DNA from: Glandiceps talaboti
Lineage: Eukaryota; Hemichordata; Enteropneusta; Spengelidae
Reading direction: 5' to 3'
DNA length: 64,000 nt
NCBI RefSeq assembly: GCF_964340395.1
Contig: NC_135553.1
Location: 26,951,449 to 27,015,448, forward strand
The position numbers and the translations under genes were made by a program. The notes under the pieces were generated by a model that had not been told where the DNA came from, searched no databases, and was given only the letters and a program-made list of their open reading frames with translations. Of the stretch, positions 40,710 through 51,500 are shown piece after piece (position 1 is the first letter of the stretch; every line of letters starts with the position of its first letter).

Positions 40710-41289
40710 TCATTCTCCCCATAATAACACATAAATATACTTCATTTTCATCAATTTAATTACGTGTTCTACTCTTTTCCAAAACCAAAACGAAAGAGTT
40801 AGGTTCATCCCTCTAAAATCAAGCTGTCATTTATAGGCAAAAACACCTTCAGTTTTGTTAAAAGTCTGGCTGTAATTTTAAGAGTCTGGCGTTTATACTT
40901 TTCTCAAGGAAAGATAAGATGCTAACTCGACGATGGTGTCGTGCACTAAGAAATCTGTGCATGCACTCATACTTTCCATGGCCACTGAAGTGACCCACTG
41001 CAAGATTACCACTGTAAGTGACTTGTAACAAATAACAACACGATTGGGAGGACACTTTTCTAAGCAATGCAAAATATGAGAAGAAAAGACGATACTTTCT
41101 ACTCAACAGAAACTCCAAATTTTAATAATAGAGTATGCATACTTTTCATTGACAAACTTGATTGTTTAGGTTACGTTTTGCTCACTTCTGCATTCACCAG
41201 GACTAGCATGCAGGCACCATTCTGAACTCGGAACAGGACACACATACGAGTCATATAACCATCTATCTAAGGGAGCAATAAGTTTTTAT

Positions 41290-41366
41290 GGGGGGGGGGG
41301 GGCTAAATTTGGGACTCAAAGAGGGGGGGGGGTCATCATTTTTACAAAGTGAATAAGGGGGGGGGG
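41290..41366 (+). repeat. Cluster of G runs (possible G-quadruplex)
   Basis: Runs of 13 G, 3 G, 10 G and 10 G lie within 77 bp on the plus strand, separated by short AT-rich spacers. This is compatible with several G-quadruplex registers and with homopolymer length instability. Confidence 0.7.
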
Positions 41367-42819
41367 TTGTCACCTTATTTTCAACAACTGAACGAAATCA
41401 TGAACCACCCTGCTGTACTTAAATTTCCATACAACAAATGTATGTGCATACAATAAACCATAAACAATGGCTATAAATATACGTTCAAATATAACATAAA
41501 CTCTTTGTCTCTTGATACATCCCAAGCATATGACATAGAGACATAACATTGCACCTTTTAGGCAACAGTTTTGTTAGAAATGACTTCTCAATATTGCAGG
41601 CCATTAGTTGCATTGTGTCATCTTGTGATATAAAAACTTAGCTGTAAGTGTAGCTATACACGTAACACATAAGAAATGAATACCTTGAAATTTACTGGAT
41701 GGACTGACTCTAAAATCTGTGCCGCCATTGACCTGAACATGTTGAATTGCACACAAACATAGCCAATAGAGACACACTTTTCAAATAATTTATGAATTTG
41801 AATGAATTTGTATCTCTAACCCTCCACCAACGGGAAGCGGGGCAGTCCAATGGAAATAAATACTGTACTAAATACAGCAACTGATGACCCAATCAGTTGG
41901 GATTAAAAGTTCAACAACCTCATTTTTTTTTTTTTTTTTATCTTTCATGTTCTTTATTGAAAACCCATTGAAATTATACAGTATACAATAATATATGCAT
42001 GTTGTTTTTGTTTGCTTGAACATATATCACAAGAAACCCAGTGACCACATTACACATAAATAAATAAATAAATAAATAAATAATAAACATACAAATGTAT
42101 GAGGAAATGAAAATATCTTTTTGCAAAAATATACTTATATATGATACAGTACATTTACTTGTATACATCTATATACAGGTGTTGGGCTAGCATGTGTATA
42201 CATGTCTTACTATAATATACTATGTTTATACATTTGAGGGAGTATATAGAACCTGTGGGCATTGTTTTGATAGTGTACAGTCCTGCAATATATGGATAAA
42301 TATGCATGTACATGTTTTTTAATTTCAATTTCATGTTATCATGCAGATGTACTTTTTTTCTTTATTTGTTTTAAATTTTAAATTTTTTTTATATTGTTGT
42401 ATTTTAATGTTTTACTTTTATTCATTAATAAATGCTTTGTTGTGTTTTTTGTCTCCCTGTGCATTCTTATAAATTTTCATTTTAAAAATATACATACAAT
42501 TCGATCAATTTAGATGAAAGAAGTTCATACATCTACTTTTTTTTGAAATTAGGATTTTTCATTTAACTGATTTTTAAATTGTTTTAATAAACATTATTAG
42601 TTAGCATCAAGTCTTCATTAAGTCATTTTGGTAGTACGTACGCGTGCACACACATACACATGTACACACACACACACACACACACAGATTTTATAATTAT
42701 TGGTTTTGTATGGAATATTTCTTTTTGGAGGATGTGGCTCTGAAAAGAACCATTTGGTTTGGTTGGCCTTCACAAAATCCAGTTGAGTTGGTCTAAATGG
42801 GTTAATTCCAAAGATAGCC

Positions 42820-45800
42820 CTAGTAGACCATTATAATGATTGATTGTTGTCCTTTGGAAAGGCCTGTTTGATTTGGTTCCAGTGAGGAATGTGAGTCAAA
42901 CCCAATGGTAATAAGCCCTGACACTTTGGTGAGATGTCTTGAGTAGCACAGATTGTGGTACATGTATTTTTGACGATCCATTGACATGTCAGTTGGTGCA
43001 AGGATCTCATACAGGTTGTCTGCAGTCAGTATTGAGGTGTCCATCATTGACCTCAGTAGTTGGATTGCTGTCTCTTTACTGTTTGTTCTTCTCTTTACAT
43101 ACACTGCTCCTACAAGTAGATGTTGATGATGGAAGCAAAAGTGACGATATTTGCTGCCCAGTTGTACCACTCATAAATTTGCTGATCTGAAATAAATATA
43201 GAAATAGGCCAATCAGCATTTTTGTATCTGTACTAAAGTTTCTGTAAAATGTCAAGAATAAAATTTGGTTATCACTTTCATGTCATTTGAACTTTGCTGA
43301 TTTTCATAAATGATGGGTGCAGATCTGTTATCGTAGAATTATAGTGTAACTGATGTGGGTTTATATAGTGGATGACACAGGGCATTTGAGTATAAATAGT
43401 AGTAGTATGTAGCCATTTACCTTTCCAATGATTTGCTCCATGTATCTATTTTGACCATGTATGGTGTATCACTGCAGAATATATTCAGAAGACAAAGGAA
43501 ATAGTTTATTCTAGTCAGTTTCAAATGGCTGATGATATTATTAGCTACATGCTCAGATTTTACCCTGACTGTAATCAGTTGAAGCTAAATCATATCATCA
43601 GATTTTACCCTGACTGTTATCAATTGAAGCTAAATCATATCATCAGATTTTACCCAGGACTGTAATCAATTGAAGCTAAATCATATCATCAGTTAAACAA
43701 CAAAATATGGCAGAAATTGTCTAATAAATATTTGATTACCAGGTATGTACTTATAGGATTTTCAAGAATACCGGTACATTTAAGTTTGATGACTACTTTC
43801 ATTTTACACTATGTAGAAATTTCTCAGGAGAAATTTAGGCTAAGTGATCACAATCTGGGTATAGATATAGGAAGAAAAAGTAAACCAAGATTCGTGACCT
43901 ATTCACTCATGCAAGAATAATGGAAGAGATTATGGGTTTGACTTGTTAGTTTCATGTAGGGAGCACAGATCTGAGGGAATTATTTTGTTCCAGAGTTGTA
44001 ATTTCAATACTTCTACTTTTTCCATTATCTCACATAAAGAAAAAGTCTTTAAAATGATAATGGAATACAATTATCTAGACCTTGCACTATTTTTAAGAAA
44101 CACTGCTACAATGTTAGCCTCCAGTAGTTCTATGCAACAGATAAATGATGCTTAATGTATACTTGTTTATGCTCTTCAATTGTGAACCTTGTATTTTTTC
44201 ATGCAGTCTTTTCATGAATTGTACCATACCACACACTCTCTGCTAGTGTGTGTGACGAAACGCACTGTGTCTACTACGTATTTAGATTGTTTTTATTACT
44301 GTGTAGTGTTGATAGCATACACGCGTATGCAGTTTCATATAGCACGCCGTGTTTATTGTTATTGAATAGTCTAGACATAGTTAGCTTACTGGAGTAAAGG
44401 GTGAAGGAACAAGCAGATGCGATTTCTCTAGTCGGGTTTGACCCTTTTTATTTACCCAGTTCACCTTCCTATGTATTAGTATAGCAATTTCATGTTCGAG
44501 TCCTTTAGAGTAGTAAACTTTCTTGACCCCTAAGGCAATGTCTGTAAATTTTATGTAATTTGATTGGCTAAATTTGAACTGCAAAGTGAAATGTCGTCAA
44601 TTTCAGTAGATAGAGAGTTATTTTTAGCCTAAGGCCATTCATATGTAAATTACAGTTTTCTATATAAGTGGTAAAGTTCAGAGCCTCGACGAATAGATTT
44701 TGCCAGTCTGTTTCAGGTGTAACTCGTCGGATATTACTAGTGAAAGTAGACTTTGCATGGTCTGCTGAGAGTGGACTTTGCGTGGTCCACCCCATAGGTA
44801 GTTCGTCAGATGGCAGAGATATAGAGAGATAATCCCCCCCCCCCCCCACTTCAACGCGTTTGGCTATTGATGAATGCAGCAATCCTGATCTGTTCAACTT
44901 TACTCAAAGAAAATAAAGTCAAGTGTTTCATTTGAGATATTCTTCTCCAGGGTCTTTTCTGGCAATCTTTGCATTGTTAACCCCATACCATAGATTCCCC
45001 TCCCCGATTCCTGAATCATCAAACCAGTGAAACATCGGAAGAAGACCACATCGACAACGCTACGTAACGACAAGTGAAGACAACATTCAACTTTATTTGG
45101 TTGGTGCTTGCCGAAGTTCGACAATTGATCAATGGAAGTTAGTTCCGGCCACCTGGTGGCAACTACTACTATATTTAAGTCGATTCCCCTCCCTTACCCT
45201 TTAACCTAATTATTCTTTTACAGAATTTGACCTTAGTGTCAGATAACCAAAATAAACACAGAACACAATTAAACAACACCCAAAAACAAAAAGATTGTTA
45301 CATGTGTGTTGATGAGTAATATGTATAGTAACAATTGACTGATTGATTGATTTCAATGAACAATGCCTACGGAAGTACTAAATACCCTCTGTACTGAGTG
45401 ACATTGACATAACAACTAGTAAATAAAAATACCACCAATGGCGTTGTAGCACAACTGTAGTTTTAAATGTTTATCCATATGCTAGTCCATGCTAACAATA
45501 TGTGTTCATTTGATATAATAACTATCCAGTTGCCTATCCAACCATGTTGCTATCTTTACGATAAATGCTATCATTTGGCTGTTGCTATGGGCGTGGTCAT
45601 GTTGTTAGATATATTTGTATACATTTATGTATGTTTTTGTTCACTTGTGTATGAATTCCTGATATTGTCTTTGCAATACACGTGATCATTTGGCTGTTGC
45701 TATGGGCATGGTCTTGTTGCTAGGCAAATTTAAATACATTTTTTGAATGTTTATTCAATTGTCTATTAAACCCCATTGTTATCTTTGTGAAATACACCAC

Positions 45801-46839
45801 CGTTTGGCTGTTGCTATGGGCGTGGTCATGGTTACTAGGGTATTTGCATACATTTTTTGAATGTTTATTCATTTGTCTATTAAACCCCATTGTTATCTTT
45901 GTGAAATACACCACTGTTTGGCTGTTGCCATGGGCGTGGTCATGGTTACTAGGGTATTTGTATACATTTTTTGAATGTTTATTCATTTGTCTTTCTATTC
46001 CTGTTGTTATCTTTGCAAAATACGTGATTATTTGGCTGTTGCTATGGGTGTGGTCTTGTTGCTATGCAAATTTACATACATTTTTTGAATGTTTATTCAA
46101 TTGTCTATTAAACCCTGTTGTTATCTTTGTGAAATACACCACTGTTTGGCTGTTGCTATGGGCGTGGTCATGGTTGCTAGGGTATTTGTACACATTTTTT
46201 GAATGTTTACTCACTTGCCTACCAGATGATGTTATTTGACCAAAATATACTGCCATTTGGTTGTTGCTAAAGGGCGTGGTCATCGTCGCTAGGGCCAATT
46301 TTGTCAAAATATTTTGAAGAAAATCTGCAGAATAACAGTTTCAGAAACATCTCGCCAAGTTTCAGACTCATTGACCAAGTACTTTTTGAGATATAAGTTT
46401 TTGACCAAAAATGAACATTCTTACACCTAATTTGCATATCACTCATGGAATCATTGTATGCTTAATATATCTTCATCCATACATCCCTAGATGCATCCCC
46501 ATCAATTTTCAGCCCAATCTGCTCAGTAGTTTTGGAATTATAGATTTTTAACCAAAAAGACACATTTTTAGCCCTAATTTGCATATCACTGATGGAATCA
46601 TCATGTCATGAACAAATCTTACTTTACACCCCCTACAGAATCTTCCCACCAAATTTCGCACCAATCTGCCCAGTAGTTTCTGAGTTTAAGTTTTTTGACC
46701 AAAAATCACATTTTTTGACCCAAATCACACACCTGTGATGCGATCATTTTGATTTGAACAATTTCCCAACTAGACACCCAAGGTAATGGACCCACCAAAT
46801 ATCATGGCAATCGGTTCAGCAGTTTTTGACTTTAAGTTG

Positions 46840-46906
<67 letters not shown>

Positions 46907-47810
46907 ACACACACACACACAGACAGTCAGACAGACAGACAGATGCCGGGCGATCCCTATAGCACTACTGAACCTCAGTTCAGTTGTGCTAATAAATTAA
47001 AATAATACCAGTATATTATAGTTGTGCATTGATTGTACATGAATCAGGGTGAAATATACATAGTATAACTTTCGCAAGCAACTTTACAAATCTGATTATC
47101 GTTATCCTATAAAATGACAAAAAATGTATTTATTATCTGTTATCAGTGCATATTTTCATACTATTTAACGCTGAAATATAATTTCAGAATAGGTAAAAAT
47201 CAAATGAAATAAGCATGTATTTTTAAACTCCACAACATACTTATATTAATTATTGTATGTCTATACCAAAATATTGCAATATGAATGAAAATGGTTGAGT
47301 TGATTTCAAATTCCTTAATTGGTTAAATGGGATGTATATGGCAATATTTTATAAATGTACATTAACTTTGAGTGGGAGATAAATTTAAGATGACATATTC
47401 AACTATTTAATAAATCTTTAATCTCCCACTCAAATTTTAAAATGTCACATTTTGTCTGAGTTCACAGATTTGCATGTAAATACAGAATTAGAAGAAATTG
47501 GTCTATAAATCAGGTTGGGTCAGAAAACTAGCAGACATCTTAATTTGTGTCTGTTTTTAGTAAGCATGTCATATACCAGGTAATATTACATACACTGCCT
47601 ACTGTCTAATATTATTGTATTTATACACAAACTAATCATATTCAACTACAGTTATAGCATCAAAGTTTCAACCATAGGATGTATAAATGCATGCAATATC
47701 AATATTATACAATGCAATAACTTACCTGGCCTGATTGCTTGTTGATGTACGTACAATTGGGTCTGGCTGTTTCCAGCTGATGAGTTCATAGCTTCAGCTA
47801 CATGATCCAT
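42820..47810 (-). CDS. Weak candidate small gene, two exons, unrecognised product
   Basis: Exon A (47810-47726) has an ATG preceded by an in-frame TAG, encodes MDHVAEAMNSSAGNSQTQLY plus VHQQAIRP, and ends at a strong donor, G|GTAAGT. Two acceptors downstream keep frame. TTTATTTCAG at 43187 gives a 53-residue protein ending at a stop at 43110, with a hydrophobic tail WAANIVTFASIINIYL. A later acceptor, TCTACTTGTAG at about 43110, would give about 125 residues ending at 42820 (…TADNLYEILAPTDMSMDRQK…). I recognise neither product. The 4.5 kb intron holds a full family A copy. It could equally be chance; the evidence is splice-site quality and frame only. Confidence 0.2.
45421..46995 (+). mobile_element. 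Repeat family A, full-length copy 4 (longest)
   Basis: It begins AAATACCACCAATGGCGTTG then TAGCACAACTGTAG. Seven or so ~115 bp monomers follow; two neighbours (from 45787 and 45901) are almost identical at 114 bp spacing, showing recent expansion. Three ~160 bp modules, a long (CA)n tract (46848-46922), CAGA repeats, and the terminal hairpin (AGCACTACTGAAC / GTTCAGTTGTGCT) complete it. A 150-codon open frame across the monomers is a by-product of the repeats. Confidence 0.8.
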
Positions 47811-48370
47811 GTAGGGTATAAACTAGTTGTTGAGACATTGAATGAATATTCCAAATGTTCCATTAATATGACAGGAAGCATTGCCACTAATCATGAAATT
47901 TACTGCTATTTTAGTGTAGTCCAAAATGGTTCTCAAGTATAACTATGACAGTTGTGCTTTTTACATCTATTTTCCCCCATCACAGTTACTAGTATCAGCA
48001 TTTCATATTACACTCTTTTTACATCTATTTTCCCCCATCACAGTTACTAGTATCAGCATTTCATATTACACTCTTTTTCCCAAATCACTGGTTTGCAAGG
48101 AAGTGCAGAGTTCACTCCGTGAAAGAAAAGATTCACAGCAATACTTTCACCTTCTTTAAATTACTATGAAATTGCATGGTGGTATCAATTTTCTATCCAT
48201 TCTTGTTCTGACTTCGGAGTCTGTGTTGATGATACATTTTCATTAAGTCTAAAATTTATAAGACTGTTCCTCTTACGGGCAACAAGTAATGGTTGTATAT
48301 CTGATTTTCTTCGCAAGTAATTTTGAAACTCAATTATACGAAATTACGAAACACATGTACGACTTCACTT
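47000..48370. other. Upstream region of CPPED1-like gene, mostly unannotatable
   Basis: It contains an inverted pair TTTGAGTGGGAGAT (47367) / ATCTCCCACTCAAA (47421-47434) and a 59 bp direct duplication around 47963-48070 (the block with TTTTACATCTATTTTCCCCC occurs twice). No further gene is supported apart from the weak exon at 47726-47810. Confidence 0.5.
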
Positions 48371-48378
48371 CACTTCAT

Positions 48379-48404
48379 TTCCGGGTTTGCATCGCGCGTG
48401 CGCA
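48379..48404. promoter_or_regulatory. Promoter sites of the CPPED1-like gene: ETS-type and NRF1-type
   Basis: TTCCGG at 48379-48384 is an ETS core. GCGCGTGCGCA at 48394-48404 is a perfect NRF1 site on the minus strand. They sit 172-197 bp before the ATG within a small CpG-richer patch. This is the same pair as upstream of the RHOT-like gene. Confidence 0.5.
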
Positions 48405-48575
48405 TTACATTTGTCACGCGTCTGAACTGTCTGCTGCTGAAAAGGCGCCACCCACGACGCAATGATAAATACACACAGTTAGCATGCCGGTTCAGAGGTC
48501 ATCCCAATTCCGACGGTTTATTTCAACACTTGTGGTATTCGCCTTGACACCAGTCTTCCACGAAATATTTATACA

Positions 48576-51500
48576 ATGGCAACTCCAGTTCCATTTTTTG
48601 AGAGAGCTCGAGATCGAGGATATCAGGGGCTTGATAAAGGTAAAATATTGTACGTTTTGTGTTTAGGCGATTGTCACATTTGGATAGTTTGCGTATGATG
48701 ATATATCTCAGACACAGGCATTTGTTTCCTGAGTTATGGCTCAGAATATTTCTATCAGAATACAATAAAATGACGATAATATCGTTAATATTGACGTATT
48801 AAACCAACACTATATGAAAGGGGTAAAATTACACATGTTTCTGTGATCGCGCAGTTTCACTAAATGCGAAGGAAGACACGTGTCTTCCTTCGCATTAAAT
48901 TTTTATATCTGATTATGTTGTACATGAAATTGGTATTTCTTTACAGAATGTGAGGGAGTCTGGAGAGGGCCATTTTGTTTCATTCAGGGAGCTGATTCAC
49001 AATATGGTATGATAGCAGAACTGTTGCCAAGGGAAGGTTATACAGGATGGGGGCGAGAAATAGAATTAACCCAGAAAGCCATTGCTGCAGCACACAGGAT
49101 GTCACCTAAACCAAAGTTTTTTATTGTCTGTGGTGATCTTGTTCATGCATTTCAAGGTATGGTCATTTCAACATGAAAGATGTACTTTTGGTATGACAAG
49201 AAGGTTATATTCTAAAGAAGTTTACTGACACTGACACCATTTACAATAGATAACTCTGTATGTGTACTGGACATACAAATAACTTACATATGTTACATTT
49301 GTATAAGTATAGGTATTTTACATTTGTATTTATAAGTATAGGTATTTTACATTTGTATAAGTATAGGTATTTCTTATGTTATGATAAGAAATCTAAATGA
49401 CAGTCATAAAATAACATTACACTTAAAGTGGTCATGTGGATGAGAGTTGGGGATTTATTTTGGATTTTTAATTTATAAAACAACTTTACTATGTTTTTCT
49501 ACATAAAAAAAAGTGAAATAACATATACCAAGTCCTGGTTTGTAAGCTAATAAATTGTAAAACATTAAAAAATGTGTAAAATATTTGTTATTGTTTGTAC
49601 AATAGCAAAGTTTTTACACTTTTTATATCTTTTTTTTTTGCAATTTATTGACATACAAACAAGGACTTGGTATATGTTATTCAAGTAGAAAAAAAAAGTA
49701 GAGTTGGTTTATAAATGAAAAATCAAAAAATAAATAGTCAGTTCTCATCCACATGACCACTTTAAAAGTCCATTTCCAATTGTGATGACTTAATGTTCAG
49801 TATAGCAGTAAACAGTCAATCAATACAGGTATACTAAAGACAGAAGTCTGGTCTATAACACTAATGATAGCAGTAAACAGTTAATCAATACAGGTATACT
49901 AAAGACAGAAGTCTGGTCTATAACACTAATGATAGCAGTAAACAGTTATCAATACAGGTATACTAAAGACAGAAGTCTGGTCTATAACACTAATGATAGC
50001 AGTAAACAGTTAATTAATACACGTATACTAAAGACAGAAGTCTGGCCTATAACACTAATGATAGCAGTAAACAGTTAATTAATACACGTATACTAAAGAC
50101 AGAAGTCTGGCCTATAACACTAATGATAGCAGTAAACAGTTAATTAATACAGGTATACTAAAGACAGAAGTCTGGCCTATAACACTAATGATAGCAGTAA
50201 ACAGTTATCAATGCAAGTATACTAAAGATAGAAGTCTGGTCTATAACACTAATGATAGCAGTAAACAGTTATCAATACAGGTATACTAAAGACAGAAGTC
50301 TGGTCTATAACACTAATGATAGCAGTAAACAGTTATCAATACAGGTATACTAAAGACAGAAGTCTGGTCTATAACACTAATGATAGCAGTAAACAGTTAT
50401 CAATACAGGTATACTAAAGACAGAAGTCTGGTCTATAACACTAATGATAGCAGTAAACAGTCAATCAATACAGGTATACTAAAGACAGAAGTCTGGTCTA
50501 TAACACTAATGATAGAAGTAAACAGTTATCAATACAGGTATACTAAAGACAGAAGTCTGGTCTATAACACTAATGATAGCAGTAAACAGTTAATCAATAC
50601 AGGTATACTAAAGACAGAAGTCTGGTCTATAACACTAATGATAGCAGTAAACAGTCAATCAATACACGTATACTAAAGACAGAAGTCTGGTCTATAACAC
50701 TAATGATAGCAGTAAACAGTTAATCAATACAGGTATACTAAAGACAGAAGTCTGGTCTATAACACTAATGATAGCAGTAAACAGTCAATCAATACACGTA
50801 TACTAAAGACAGATGACTGGTCTATAACACTAATGATAGAAGTAAACAGTTATCAATACAGGTATACTAAAGACAGAAATCTGGTCTATAACACTAATGA
50901 TAGCAGTAAACAGTTAATCAATACAGGTATACTAAAGACAGAAGTCTGGCCTATAACACTAATGATAGCAGTAAACAGTTATCAATACAGGTATACTAAA
51001 GACAGGAGACTGGCCTATAACACTAATGATAGCAGTAAACAGTTATCAATACAGGTATACTAAAGACAGGAGAAGTCTGGTCTTTAACACTAATGATAGC
51101 AGTAAACAGTTATCAATAGAGGTATACTAAAAACAGAAGTCTGACTAATTTCTTCCTGTAATCACAAATTTGTATGATTTAATTATTTAGGTGAAGAAAA
51201 TAGGGAAGAACAAGAAGCAGATATGAAGAGGGAATTCATGGCACTGGATTCAACAATTCCTCTTGTTTGTGTCTGTGGGAACCATGATATAGGAAATACT
51301 CCTACTAAACAGACGATTGCCAATTATGTAGATAAGTTTGGTGATGATTATTTCAGTTTTTGGGCAGGTGGTGTCAAGTTTCTGGTTTTAAATTCACAAT
51401 TTTATGAAGACCCAAGTCAAGTTATGGATTTGAAAGAAAATCATGATGCTTGGATTGATGACCAGTTAGCAGGTACGAGTCAAATGTCAGCTACTATTTA

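Noticed and set aside
45787-46239. 150-codon plus-strand frame rich in Trp, Leu and Phe, resembling a repeated membrane protein
   Set aside because: It coincides with the ~114 bp monomers of a family A copy. 114 is divisible by three, which explains the repeated peptide. The same monomers elsewhere are not open.
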